A model generated the notes under the pieces. That model ran no database searches and was not told where the DNA came from. It worked only from the letters and a program-made list of their open reading frames with translations. Positions 21,102 to 32,936 of a stretch of 64,000 bases of DNA are shown here, in pieces. Source of the DNA: Deinandra increscens subsp. villosa (lineage: Eukaryota; Streptophyta; Magnoliopsida; Asterales; Asteraceae); NCBI GenBank assembly GCA_039602395.1, contig JBCNJP010000017.1, forward strand, positions 6,156,738 to 6,220,737, written 5' to 3'. Numbering within the stretch: the first letter of the stretch is position 1; each line of letters begins with the position of its first letter. Both the position numbers and the translations under genes were made by a program.

Positions 21102-24100
21102 TCATACCATATACGTCATCCCGACCTGCATGATGTTCATGTGCGGAACCTTCATCGTTGCCGCACCGCCCCGGCAATTCTTCCTCAGGAAAGCATAAAA
21201 GTAGTTAATCACAAGTTTCTTGAGAAAAAATGAGTCCTTTTTAGCTCTAACATCACCATGCCCAAGCAAGTAAGTAAACCCGGATTCCGTAGCTTCTCTA
21301 AGAGCCGAAAGCTCGTATTCTAAGCTCGGATCATCATCAATCGCGCCCATCACACTCGAGGGCAGCACCGGCTCCCCATCAGGTTGTATCAATGGCACAC
21401 TAAGCTCACCAGAATAGCTTCTTTCACCAACCGAAACACTCTCGAATTCAGCCTCGTTTACTTCACTTTCCAACGCGAGATCCTGGGCTTCTTTTCTCAT
21501 GAACCTCTCCAAACTTTCGACTAAAAGCTGCTCAAATGCGCGGTGATCTTCTTTCCGGACATCCTTGTAACCGTACCTCGCCACACATTGAAATATATGG
21601 TAGTCTTTCGGGCAAACCCGTCTGAAAAGAAAGCGTTCTTCTTGAGCAACAACAGGGACCGGAACGTATTTTATGCAGACGAAAATGAGTGTCGAGTGGA
21701 TTGCAGGCAGGTCTAGCAGGAACTGACCGAGAACCGAGGGGACACCATGGACTAACTCGTTGTAAAGCAGCCCGATTCCTGGGACCCGTACTGTTCCAAG
21801 GGTCGACCCGAGGTCGTTCATGAAATCCATTGAGATTTTACCTTGGACTTCACTTTGGTATTTTAGCACACTCCCATAGTTCCAAATGTACATGACACAA
21901 AGAAAGAATGAAGCGAAAGCTAGCGGAAGCCAGCCGCCCTCCGTGATCTTGGACAGAACTGCTGACATGTATAAAAGCTCGATCGATCCAAAAACGATGA
22001 GGAAACTGAATGCTAGATATACATTTGTTTGCCATATGAGAAGCATAACAAGAGTTACTAATGATGTGCTAACCATCATCACACCGACTTCCGCTATGCC
22101 TGCAAAGAGAACAAATTTTGTAAACCAGTATATGGTGGTTACTGGTTAGACTTTATAGAGTAGATTGAGAAGAAACCGAACCGTATGCATTGGCTATGTC
22201 GGTTGTGCTTCGAAAAGTGGCTACAACTAGAACACACATGATCATCAAGAACCAGTTGATGACTGGGATGTAGATTTGACCCATGAATTTTCTTGATGTG
22301 TGAATGATCTTTAATCTTGGGAAGCATCCGAGAGCCATGGATTGTTTAATGCACGAGAAGGAGGCCGATATCATAGCTTGACTGGCGATTACAGCAGCAA
22401 ATGTGGCTATCACGAAAACCGGCCAAAAGAGCCCATCTGTTTGTTCATGTTCATACTTAGTAGTTACAATGGTATAAAGATTTTCTTTTTTCAAAGTTAA
22501 TGATCGATAGAAGTGTTACCGGGGATGGAATCATAGAATATTCTACTAGCGGAATCGGGATGTTTCATAAGATAAGCAGCTTGACCCATGTAAGCCAGGA
22601 GAAGACATGGAAAAACAACGAACGAGAAGGCAATCTGGAACATGAAGATATGATCATAACAAGTGAGATTAACTTGATAACTTCAAGTACCAAAACAGAT
22701 TACTACTTATCAGGCAATTTCGACAAATTTATGGTAAACGGGTCGAATGGTTAATTTTTTTAAAAGTTATACGACTAACCTGTATGGATGATACAGAGAA
22801 ATGGCCTAAATCAGCAAACATGGCTTCAGCTCCTGGAATGAAAAGGGCCACAAAATTACATCAATAATGTAAAACAACAAGAAAGATCATAACTTTATAA
22901 AAAGATGTCGACAAATAAACTTACCGGTAATGCATAAAACACAACCACCAAGAGACGACCAGGCCTTGAAAGAATTCTTTTTAAAGAACAAATATATATA
23001 CAGAGGATTAATCGCCTTCACGACATATATATTATGTTTAATAAGGTTGTATAATCCAATAGACCCGAGACTAAAGAACCACAAAGCAAGACAAGGAGCA
23101 AATGTCAAGCCCACTTTACTTGTCCCAAACCTCTGTATGCCAAATAATCCCACAAGAATGATAACTGAAACAGTCACTAAAGCACCTGTAAAACACAATG
23201 TCTCAAGTCAAAAGGTCAACATATTTGACTTTCAACAGTCAACAAAACCGCAAAACAGTAATAACTAGTTGTTCACCTACCTGTGCCAAATCCTTGTACT
23301 TTACCTTCCAGACCACTCACAGCAGACATGACTACAATAACAATCAGTAAGCTTGGATTGTGTTTGGATTTGCATTAAATTAGCAAAATCAGTTTCGTCA
23401 AACACTTACCTGATATAGCAGGGGTCAGAATACCGTCTCCAATGATCATTGAAGTTCCCATTAGAACGAGTAACAAAAGAAGGGTTTTGTAAAAAGAATT
23501 GTGTTCTAATTTTTCTTTGATTCTCAAAGCTCTCTCCAGTTCAGGAGTAGGCAATTTGAGCCTGTAACTCGAGATACGTTCATCAGCTTGTTGACGATTT
23601 GGTAGAAGATTGATTTTTGCATACCTGCAGATCAAAGAGTACAACGCAAACGTTCCTCCTGCAAGATTAGATTATTTGTCAGCAAGAAAATGATAGATTT
23701 TTGAAAGGATCAGACGAAGTTCTTACAAAGTTACCATAAATGTGTATTTCTTGTTGTAAATTTAACTTGAAAACATTTATGGGAGAACTTGTTAGAAGTG
23801 CAATGCATTTATCATGTTGCTCTTGAAAATTTAAAGAACTCATGAATTTTCCTTAAGTCAAAAACTAGTCTTCTTGACTAGTGTGAAGTCAACCATTGCA
23901 TGTATCAGCATAAAATGATCAAACTTTTGACTTTTAGAGGTCATACCTACTTCTTTCAAGTTCACAATAAATGTGGAGCTCTTGCTATAAATTTAAATCG
24001 CGTACATTTAATGAAAGATTTAATTAAAAATTTATCGCAGTTATATATGATGTTCTTGAAAAGTCAAAAAACTTGTATAGGCGCCAAAGTCGAAAATTAG

Positions 24101-25723
24101 TCTGTTTGACCTGTAAAGTCAAACTCTGGACATATTTGAAAGAGAATGAGTCAGGTAAATCTAATTCTTACCTTCACCATTGTCGTTTGCTTTTAGCACA
24201 ATAAAAACATACTTTGCTAAAGGCACGAGAGCAATGGTGTATAGAACAAGTGATAAAGCTCCCAAGACATCAACATCTGACTCAATTTGGATCTTGCTGA
24301 AAACGTCTGAAAACACATACAGAGGACTTGTCCCCATATCACCATATACAACTCCAAGTGTCTGAAAAGCCAATCCAAGAGTCTGCCAGATAGATACATC
24401 CTGATATTTTGACAAAAAAAAAATTGTGGAAAATTACCAACATTGGTCATATCTTTAACGGGTAATTGCATAAAAGAGTAACCGAAGTTGATTCAGCTTC
24501 GGTTAGATTTAAGATAAGAGACCTTTTTCTCTAACAGGGTGTGCGAAATGGTCATCAAAGGTAATTATTTTAAATCCTTTTTTTTTTGAATTTTTGATAC
24601 TTTTTGCCTAAAATAAGCTGGTTACCATTCTAGTCAGTTAACCTTGTCTCTAATAAGTTTTAACAATGAAATAATCAGGCGTGTGGCTGTTTGGAATATT
24701 TGGTTGTTAAAGCAATTAATATATAAAATGAGCAAAAAGTACATCAATTTAAAGCAATCCCCTTGCTTAAAGCTACTAAAAGTTCTCCCAAATTAGGTTA
24801 TAAACAGGTGAATAAGTAATTCTATTTTACTCAAAATTGATAATCATCTTAGTCATATAAACAGGTAAAAAGAATCATCTTTGTTGCAGCCAGTGTGAAA
24901 CTGACTATTCAAAATTGATCATTTGACCCCTAGCAAATAAACACTAATAATGAGAGTAGAATCAATTCCAAAACACAAATCCAAACACCTCACCGACAAG
25001 ATTGATACGAAGTTGCATAGGTACTATGAGGTTCTTGTCAAAAGCACTTTAACTTTGTTACCAAAGTATCAAACAAGAATCCCAGCATTACAAATAGGCG
25101 TATTAAAAACCCAGAGATCTTGTTAGCAAACAAACACTATTCATATAAGTACTATGAGGTTCTTGTCAAAACAAACACCTCACCGACAAGATTGATACGA
25201 AGTTGCATAGGTACTATGAGGTTCTTGTCAAAAGCACTTTAACTTTGTTACCAAAGTATCAAACAAGAATCCCAGCATTACAAATAGGCGTATTAAAAAC
25301 CCAAAGATCTTGTTAGCAAACAAACACTATTTATATAAGTAAACCACATAATGCAATCACATACATATAGATAACCAATTTAATCAATTATTAATTAGCA
25401 AACAGTAACTAAATTTTGTTCTAAATAATGTGAAACAAACTGACAATTGAGCTAACCTTGTTATGGTGGCCATGGGAGCCAGAGATAGCCATGGCTTCAA
25501 CATCAAAAGAGTCAACTCTCTTGGCCTTCTTCACCAACCTCCTTCTAACAGATCCATACCCTTCACTTCCATTTTCATTATCATTTAGTAATGACCATGG
25601 TGGTGATTCTGAATCCACTTCACTACCATCCACCCACCGCGAACTTGAATCGCCACCACCACTCCTCCTCCTCAGTAATCTAGCACTAATGCTACTAATC
25701 TCTTCTATCCCATCTTCTTCCAT
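21102..25723 (-). CDS. KUP12: KUP/HAK/KT potassium transporter, KUP12-like (copy 1)
   Basis: High-affinity-type K+ uptake permease with predicted 12 membrane segments. Nine exons (plus coordinates): 25457-25723, 24172-24400, 23410-23658, 23281-23331, 22925-23185, 22780-22832, 22520-22634, 22182-22436, 21102-22099. Every intron is GT-AG and the sum is 2478 nt, 825 aa plus stop. Residues 105-117 carry the family signature GVVYGDMGTSPLY. Other conserved blocks are NDNGEGGTFALYSLICRY, GDGILTPA, WFFSLGSIGLYN, GCFPRLKIIHTS and WNYGSVLKYQ, and the protein ends MTYMV. The N-terminus has RWVDGSEVDSE, SFDVEAM and GSHGHHNKD blocks that I recall from Arabidopsis KUP12 (827 aa), so length and landmarks agree. 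Start chosen at MEEDGIEE because it follows the family length; a longer in-frame Met exists nine codons upstream. It differs from copy 2 by Val versus Ile at residue 260 (GTA/ATA). Confidence 0.93.
24983..25341. repeat. 190-bp tandem duplication in transporter intron 1 (copy 1)
   Basis: The unit beginning AAACACCTCACCGACAAG at 24983 begins again at 25173. The two units differ at only a few bases. The same array is present in copy 2 (50561-50919), so it predates the locus duplication or was spread by conversion. Confidence 0.9.
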
Positions 25724-25858
25724 CCCTAAATTCTTCAAGAAAATGACCAATAACCAAACACTCCAATTTGGAAATCTTGAAAAACAGTTTCTTTATAATT
25801 TCAAACTCAAAGCACTAGAATCTTGAAAATCTTGAAAAATAGTTTCTTTATAATTTCT

Positions 25859-25888
25859 TTATACTAATGCTATCCCATCATCTTCCAT
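25859..25888 (-). other. Upstream ORF 1 of transporter copy 1 (9 codons)
   Basis: Reads MEDDGIALV then TAA, clearly a copy of the true N-terminus MEEDGIEEI followed by a stop. It is in the same frame as the main ATG, 165 bp upstream. Whether it is transcribed depends on the unknown transcription start. Confidence 0.6.
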
Positions 25889-26023
25889 CCCTAATTTCTT
25901 CAAGAAATGACCAAAAAACCAAATACTCCAATTTGAAAATCTTGAAAAACAGTTTCTTTATAATTTTAAACTCAAACCACTAGAATCTTGAAAATCTTGA
26001 AAAACAGTTTCTTTATAATTTCT

Positions 26024-26053
26024 TTATACTAATGCTATCCCATCATCTTCCAT
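26024..26053 (-). other. Upstream ORF 2 of transporter copy 1 (9 codons)
   Basis: Identical peptide MEDDGIALV then TAA, 330 bp upstream of the main start. Same caveat about transcription start. Confidence 0.6.
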
Positions 26054-26574
26054 CCCTAATTTCAATCAAATGACCAAAAACCAAACACTCCAATTTGGAA
26101 ATCTTGAAAAACAGTTTCTTTATAATTCCAAACTCAAAGCACTAGAATCTTGGAATCTTAAAGCTTTTCAAAACCCATATACAAAAACACTCCAATTTGA
26201 AAATCTTGAAGAACAGTTTCTTTATAATTTCAAACTCAAAGCACTAAATCTTGGAATCTTAAAGCTTTTCAAAAACCATATACAAAAACACACCAGATTC
26301 AGCTCAAAATCCTAAGAAGCAAGCTTGGGAATCTTGAAAGAATTGACTCCAGACTGTTTGAAGAAAAAGCACCAAACTTTGATCATCTTGAAGCTACTGA
26401 AATAACCCAAATTGAAATCTTGAACTGAAACCTAATCCGGAAGCAATATCTTGTGGTGGTTTCTTGCTAATGTGGAGAAAGATTGAATTAATGCAAGAGT
26501 CATAGTCTGATAGACACAGACGTTTGTATGTATCGTATGAGATAGAGGAATAATGGATGGGGAGATTTTGTTAT

Positions 26575-26632
26575 CACGTGTATTGAGGCGCGTGCACGAG
26601 GAGAACATGGGTGGGATCAGTGATCACTGATC
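26575..26632. promoter_or_regulatory. G-box and 18-bp perfect palindrome upstream of transporter copy 1
   Basis: A CACGTG G-box lies at 26575-26580 and a perfect palindrome GATCAGTGATCACTGATC at 26615-26632. They are about 850-900 bp upstream of the start codon on the minus-strand gene and also occur in copy 2. G-boxes bind bZIP/bHLH factors in plants; the palindrome's role is unknown. Confidence 0.4.
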
Positions 26633-26639
26633 AGTACAA

Positions 26640-27339
26640 TGATTCGTGTTTGGACCCCTTGGAAAATGGACCTTGCGGATATTCGTTTCATGATTCATTG
26701 GGTCGAGAGGCAACGGTTTTGTGGGGGTTGGTGTGACTCAGTAGGAGGATTGGTCTATTTGGTAAGAAGATGGTATTTAATAATTCAATTCCAGTTCCCA
26801 AAAAAATTAATAATTCAATTATTGAACAATGATGACTTCAAGAATAGTTTACTGCATTATAATAAAACTTGTTGCCGTTCAAAAAAAAAAAAAAAAACTT
26901 GTTGCTATCTTGCTTTATTCACATGAAGAATGAAGTGTTAAGGCTTGAGACTTTTGAGGTCATATTTTTTTTAACGGTAAATTTGGATCCCACCTGATCA
27001 TCTTATTTTTACGAATACAATACAGGTCTAAAGACCACCCCTAGAAGAAAACCACTATACGTTTCATGTGAGAAAATAAGGTTACATGTTATATCCTAAC
27101 TCTAGAAGGTTTTCCTACTAGTGGGTTTCTCTGGACTGGTAAAATAAAAGTGATGTAGTTGATGCGCGAGCTTTCCTTTGGGGGTGTCTCAGCCAATCGA
27201 CTATTGCCGTTCAAAAAGAAATTGATCTTTTGCAATTGTGTAACTATTTTTTAGCAGCAATTTCTAGATTTTCTAGAATAAATAGACCACCATCCGTAAT
27301 TCATAGGATTTGAACCCGTAACTTTTTGTGAGACACATC
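26640..27339. other. Diverged upstream part of the duplicated locus
   Basis: No gene is seen. It aligns with about 52217-52920 but with clearly lower identity than the gene itself from about 26845 on. A short A-run at 26880-26897 is inserted relative to copy 2. Confidence 0.5.
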
Positions 27340-27839
27340 NNNNNNNNNNNNNNNNNNNNNNNNNNNNNNNNNNNNNNNNNNNNNNNNNNNNNNNNNNNNN
27401 NNNNNNNNNNNNNNNNNNNNNNNNNNNNNNNNNNNNNNNNNNNNNNNNNNNNNNNNNNNNNNNNNNNNNNNNNNNNNNNNNNNNNNNNNNNNNNNNNNNN
27501 NNNNNNNNNNNNNNNNNNNNNNNNNNNNNNNNNNNNNNNNNNNNNNNNNNNNNNNNNNNNNNNNNNNNNNNNNNNNNNNNNNNNNNNNNNNNNNNNNNNN
27601 NNNNNNNNNNNNNNNNNNNNNNNNNNNNNNNNNNNNNNNNNNNNNNNNNNNNNNNNNNNNNNNNNNNNNNNNNNNNNNNNNNNNNNNNNNNNNNNNNNNN
27701 NNNNNNNNNNNNNNNNNNNNNNNNNNNNNNNNNNNNNNNNNNNNNNNNNNNNNNNNNNNNNNNNNNNNNNNNNNNNNNNNNNNNNNNNNNNNNNNNNNNN
27801 NNNNNNNNNNNNNNNNNNNNNNNNNNNNNNNNNNNNNNN
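27340..27839. other. Assembly gap, 500 N
   Basis: Exactly 500 unresolved bases, a standard scaffold filler length, so the true distance is unknown. Confidence 0.99.
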
Positions 27840-27840
27840 C

Positions 27841-29884
27841 TGATGTGTTCGGAACTACACTAAAAATACTAATAAATCCTAGACCTAATCCTAGACCTAG
27901 ACACACCTAATTTTACCGAAACTCCTAAAACTAGACCGAACCTAAGGCAAGTGTACCTATCGGTGTTGGTATAGCCTATGAAAGACCGGATATCGAACCC
28001 TAAGGACACTATGAACAAGATTTGAACCTAGGACCTAATGAAATGGAAATTTGAGTGATTTGATTTTAATGTGAATAAAGAATTTAAATAACTAACTTAA
28101 CAAACTAACTAACAACCGACACGAGAAAGCCTTAAGACAAAATCAGAGATGAGAAATTTACCACCTAGACCTAGAATCCTAATTAATATTAACAACTTCA
28201 CTCGGCTATGACAACTCCGATGGAACCAGGATCTTAAGACACAACCTATAGAAACCCTACGAGCCCCCGAAATCCTCTCCGGACGTAACTGATAAAATGC
28301 CTATAGACTGGAATACGCTTACCGGTTTGATTAGTTCACCTTTTGAGTTCTTCCTAATTGACAACTCTAACGCTCGGACAAGTGGTTCTCCTTTTAAGTC
28401 CTTCCCACTTCAACTAAACCTAATTACCCTCGAAACAATCTAAGGCACCTTAGGCTAGCAGGAGCTACCACTGATTTCTATAATTAACACGGAATAGCAA
28501 GCTAATCAAATTCCTAGGACACTTCCTTTTGAGACAATGCTACCCTAGTTCATTAACCAGCCCAACTACCCGACAACTATCATCCTTTTAAGCTTATTTA
28601 GAGAGCAGCACACAAAATTCAAGGCAACAATTTATGTTCAATTCTATGGTCAATTAGAGTCAACTAACCATATTAATTTGCAAACACAAAGTCACACAAA
28701 TTAATTACCCAACCCAAACCGGAAGACATCCGCAGATCAAACAAGCATTGAATAACAATTGGAACCCTAAATTAAGCACACATATGCATCAACTACAGAA
28801 AATCAATGGAATTTAAAGAGAGTCAAAATCCATCACAATATTGTCATAAACCGAATGAAACTGAAAATGCTAATTAATCATCAAATAGTCTAGGTGGTAC
28901 TTGATGGTTTAGCCTACTACCATGCCTTTTATAAAAATCATAACGGAAGTCATAATCTTGATCAAGAATATAGTTTTAAACCAACAATTAATCAAGAAAA
29001 CAAATAAAGAAAAGAACCCGAATTAATGATGTTAATCGAATGATTGAATCGGGTTGATCTCCTCTTATTCTTGACTATTTCTTGCGCTCCAAATTTCTTC
29101 TCTCGAATGCTTCTGCCGTCAGACTTCTCTTGATCCCCTCGAATTGTGTTCTGCCGTCTCCTCCTTTTAATGCGTAGGGTCCTCCCCCATTTATAACATC
29201 CACTGTTTTAGTCTTTAACTAAAAATCATGTGCAACCCTTGATGACATGTGTACGCCCCAAACAGCCCATGTCTATCCAAGATGATTAAATTAGTAGCCC
29301 AAATTCCCATCCTAATCCACGTTAGATAGCCCATAATTTCCTTCCGTGTGTCGCCCAAAAATCTCGTATTCCATAACTAGCGTATCGCTAGCTAAATAAT
29401 GTGCCGCAAGCGCCACGCATTAAGCGTAATAATCGACAAAATAGTCGTTTGCACCGACTATTCTCCGTTCCTTCACAATTCACATTTAATCAATATGACT
29501 TTTTCATATATACACTTAAGCCCTTGACTTATTATTAATTCAATGCCGCCGGCCCTCCATCTTTAGATAATTGACACGCCAACCCTTTAAACTTCATAAT
29601 TAATTCTTTTAGTCCTTAAACTTTGATGAAATCTCATACCATCCCCTTGGCTCTTACGTCAACCTACAACCAGATATATTTAAACAATTTTAAGCACATT
29701 GAAATAACTAAATTCACGACTCAATTAATTACCTAAACTCACACCAAAATATATAAAAATGACCCAATACCACAATAAGACTCAAATAACTAAAATATAT
29801 AAAATACTAAATAAAAATGACTCAAAACCGACTCAAATACTATACAAAATACAAGGGAAAACCGGATGTGTTTAGCACACATCA
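27841..29884 (-). repeat. 3' LTR of the LARD (2044 bp)
   Basis: Starts TGATGTGTTCGG directly after the gap and ends AGCACACATCA. Same length as, and almost identical to, 32937-34980. Confidence 0.95.
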
Positions 29885-29898
29885 AACATCCCCACACT
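29885..29898 (-). other. Polypurine tract of the LARD
   Basis: On the minus strand AGTGTGGGGATGTT abuts the 3' LTR, the expected site for plus-strand DNA priming. A second CCCCACACTT motif at about 30887 could be an internal purine tract. Confidence 0.7.
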
Positions 29899-31553
29899 TA
29901 CTCTTTTTTCGTCCTCGAAAAATACTGCAATGGAATCATAACCAGGACTCAACCTCTAACATATTATTTCGATTTAAATTATTTTTCAATCCTTCACAGT
30001 TATATTCTCAATCTTATAGCCTAGCTCGATTACCAGTATTTCTGTCCGACTAAACCCAACCACCGACCGTTCGGCCCCAAATGCATCAAATTCATTTTAT
30101 TTTATTTAGCAATCATTCTACTTAATGTGTCCCACACTCAAAAATTGCAACTTTACCCTAATCCCGTCTCAAGATTCAAGGCATAGGTTAAACCATTTAG
30201 ATTTTCCTACCCTAGTATTTAAAACTATATATGTCTCAAAAATGGATGGAATGATGGATGAATGGTCTGCTATTTGTGAGCTATATATATTTATTTTTTG
30301 CTCTTTTTTTTTAGAGCTTCACCTAGAGGAGCATCCACTGAGTAGCGAGCCCGATGGGTAGCACATAGGGTATTTAGCTCAGCTCAAGCAGAAATGTAAA
30401 TGGAATATGGAATTTTTGCAAGCGCCACCAAAGTCGGATTTATTTTCATAAAAAGACAGAGGCGTGCTTATTTTTGAGACATATACAGTTTTAAATACTA
30501 AGGTACCTATCCTCTATTTTTGACAGTTTCGGTTTACATCACTCCTAATAAGATGGGAACCCACTAAAGTATCCTGATTTCATTCAATTTTAGGATTTAT
30601 TATATTTATTATTGATGCAAAAGGATTTTTAAGCTTAATAGATTAGTTGGGCCTACCAATACATCGAAACTAGCTATAGATATCACTAACAACAATTATA
30701 ATTTATCATTCATGCACATTTAGTAGAAAGTTGACCCTGATTGTACTATCATTTTCCATTATTTTGCAGCCAGATTCTTGGACACTTTTTTTTTTTAATT
30801 TTTTTTGGATTTTTGGATTTTTTTTAAGACTCAAACTATCCTAAAAAAAAACACACGACTCAAGACTAAAGACGTAGTCTTCCCATCCCCACACTTAAAC
30901 GACACATTGTCCCCAATGTGAGATGAAAATAAAAATAAAATATAAATAAAAATAAACACACTAAAAAAAAGATAAAGAAAAGTAAAAAATGCAACGAAAA
31001 ATAAAAAGGTAAATCGGAACAAACTCCCCTGATTTTATTTGATGATGACATGCGAGTTCGATCCCAGGTCCTCCATTGAATTCCATAAGCATCCAAGTGT
31101 GAATATCATCGAACCTGCAAATAAAGACACAAGACACAAAACTTGACTCGACCGAAACACATTAGAAACAAAATAGGAAAAATAAATCACGAAATTATAA
31201 AAATAAATAAGAATAAAAAAAATATATATATAAAAATAAAAATAAAGCAAGTTGAAACGTGTTCACCTGGAACTTGGACTCTTCTAACACAATTTCATCA
31301 TCTTGAATCGTCCGAATTTCCTGCAAACACCAAAAAAAAAAACACAAAACACGAAAACCAAACAAAAGCACACAAAGAAAAATAAAGAAATGAGTTACAC
31401 AAATTTTGCAACTCGGGCTTTCCCGAGTATTCAACCAACTGCATCAGGGGGTTTCTCCTTAATGTTCTTCCTAACCATGCCCCTAATCATCAGATCGTTT
31501 AAAATTTCTAAGGCCCCAACTAACCATTCCTCTTAAAAATCATACCTATAAAC
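29899..31553. other. Non-coding 3' half of the LARD internal region
   Basis: Lies between the zinc-knuckle ORF and the 3' LTR. It contains T- and A-rich tracts (30788-30830, 31195-31240) and no credible domain. Short open frames here are low in complexity. Confidence 0.6.
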
Positions 31554-32699
31554 TCAGTCGACCCACCGGTGTTTAAACCTACCCGGAATTAACTTAATAA
31601 CTACAATAAAGCTCAATCTCGGGTCATTCTTACAACCTACGTCCTCTAACGTCCCCACACTTGGACTAAACACAAGATCATCCTTATCACTAGTTAACCT
31701 ACCAAGTGGGACATCTTCTAGAACCTCATCAGCTTCCTTCACTATTGGGTCCTCACACCTTAGCACGTCCCGAATGGAGATTGAGTACGGTTCATGCTTT
31801 GGTGCTTGTGCCTCACTAACCTCACAAAATTCTTCCCCGAGTGGGACGTGTTCACCCTCAACGGTCGGCTCCCCGTATAACATCTCTTCTAGCTTTTGCA
31901 AATCACCCTCCGGGTCAAACCGATCCTCATCTACCTCTTTTGGTGACATCGTCGTCCACTCCTCACCAAACATCTCTACCATTTGCGCTTCAAATAAATC
32001 ATCTGAATCAATGTCGTGAAGCACCTCCTCAAATACATCCTCAACTTCCTTATTTGTTGTTGTACTCGCTGCGATCTCATCCTCACACTCCTCATCCCAC
32101 ACAATGTCGTCCTCTTCCTCCGACCAATCCCAAACTGGAGCCGAAGGGTATGTATCCTCATCATCTACGTCATCATTCCTGGGAAGCTCCTCCTCATTAT
32201 CCTCTAATAATTCATCTTCCGGATCATTCTCCTCCACTATTGAATCTTCTGTTTCAATAATCTCGGTGGCGTCCGTTGAACTATTATTTGTCCATTGGTT
32301 CAGATCACACTCATCATCATCACAAATCCAGTGGATGCCCTGATTAACCGGAGGTGGGACTTCAGTGTCCATTAACGTCTCCTGGTATCGGATTTCCTCA
32401 AATACAGTCCTTGATGACTCCCCCGTACGCCTTTTTCTTTCCTCTCGCTCTCGTAAGATCCTTTGACAAATTTCTCTACACATCTCAACACGAACCAGAC
32501 AATCATTGTAGTGGTGTGGTCCACCGCAGCTCATACAACGTGGCATGCTTTCCTCATGAAGCCGTTTTATCATCTTAAGAGATTCCTGTGCAACCTCGAT
32601 GCCTCGAGGTAACCTAGGATCATATCTACTCCATGTAGCCATATCATCCAAGAGTTGTTGGAGGTTAACGATGAAGCTCTGTAGATCAATTTTGGCCAT
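31554..32699 (-). CDS. Acidic zinc-knuckle protein of the LARD (Gag-like), 381 aa
   Basis: This is the only intact ORF of the element, starting 214 bases downstream of the primer site where gag normally begins. Residues 55-67 form a CCHC-type knuckle (C55, C58, H62 or H63, C67; CMSCGGPHHYNDC) like those in Athila/Tat Gag proteins. Unlike a normal Gag, the rest (about 110-330) is strongly acidic with long runs of Glu and Asp and no recognisable capsid domain. An Arg/Lys-rich stretch (about 75-95) follows the knuckle. It might bind element RNA, but its role is inference. The frame is open over 1.1 kb, which fits recent or ongoing selection or simply the young age of the copy. Confidence 0.7.
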   Translation of the reverse strand: MAKIDLQSFIVNLQQLLDDMATWSRYDPRLPRGIEVAQESLKMIKRLHEESMPRCMSCGGPHHYNDCLVRVEMCREICQRILREREERKRRTGESSRTVFEEIRYQETLMDTEVPPPVNQGIHWICDDDECDLNQWTNNSSTDATEIIETEDSIVEENDPEDELLEDNEEELPRNDDVDDEDTYPSAPVWDWSEEEDDIVWDEECEDEIAASTTTNKEVEDVFEEVLHDIDSDDLFEAQMVEMFGEEWTTMSPKEVDEDRFDPEGDLQKLEEMLYGEPTVEGEHVPLGEEFCEVSEAQAPKHEPYSISIRDVLRCEDPIVKEADEVLEDVPLGRLTSDKDDLVFSPSVGTLEDVGCKNDPRLSFIVVIKLIPGRFKHRWVD

Positions 32700-32912
32700 G
32701 ACGAAAAGACAAAATTAAAACAAAATACAAAAAATAAATAAATAAGAAAATAATTAGACTAAAAAAAACTAACCTAAAACTCTAGACTCAAGAATGAAAC
32801 CTAAAACTCTAGACCCAAAGAAAATAAACCTAAAGGAAAATCTAAAGACGGAAAAACCAAAAAGACTCAAAATTTCCTAGTACGACCTAGTTAATTTTGC
32901 TATTGCCAAGTG

Positions 32913-32930
32913 TCCCCGGCAACGGCGCCA
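32913..32930 (-). other. tRNA-Asp-type primer-binding site of the LARD
   Basis: TGGCGCCGTTGCCGGGGA on the minus strand, six bases inside the 5' LTR. Diagnostic of Athila/Tat-group gypsy elements. Confidence 0.9.
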
Positions 32931-32936
32931 AAAACT

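Larger units (their letters stand above)
25724..26310 (-). repeat. 165-bp tandem repeats in transporter leader, copying the start codon (copy 1)
   Basis: Sequence around the start codon (CATCTTCTTCCAT on the plus strand) recurs upstream so that ATG triplets fall at 25723, 25888 and 26053, a period of exactly 165 bp. Further partial repeats of the CTTGAAAAACAGTTTCTTTA motif extend to about 26310. Two upstream copies each make a 9-codon open frame. The same array is found in copy 2. Confidence 0.85.
19922..27339. repeat. Duplicated potassium-transporter locus, copy 1
   Basis: The segment is repeated at 46169-52920 in the same orientation. Identity is near-perfect over the 3' flank, exons, most introns, intron 1 and the leader, is lower in intron 2, and falls clearly right of about 26840. 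Copy 1 ends at a 500-N gap and copy 2 starts at one. Copy 1 has an extra 654-bp transposon at 20099-20752. Confidence 0.93.

Noticed and set aside
23612..23640. Possible extra splice donor CTGCAG/GTATGC inside transporter exon 3
   Set aside because: Reading straight through keeps the family sequence SLICRYAKINLLP, so no intron is needed.
27301..27906. Long open frames across the N gap
   Set aside because: Composed almost entirely of unknown residues from 500 N.
31774..32578. Several plus-strand open frames, one of 139 codons
   Set aside because: They are antisense shadows of the acidic zinc-knuckle ORF of the LARD; Ser/Pro-rich content is the complement of Glu/Asp codons.
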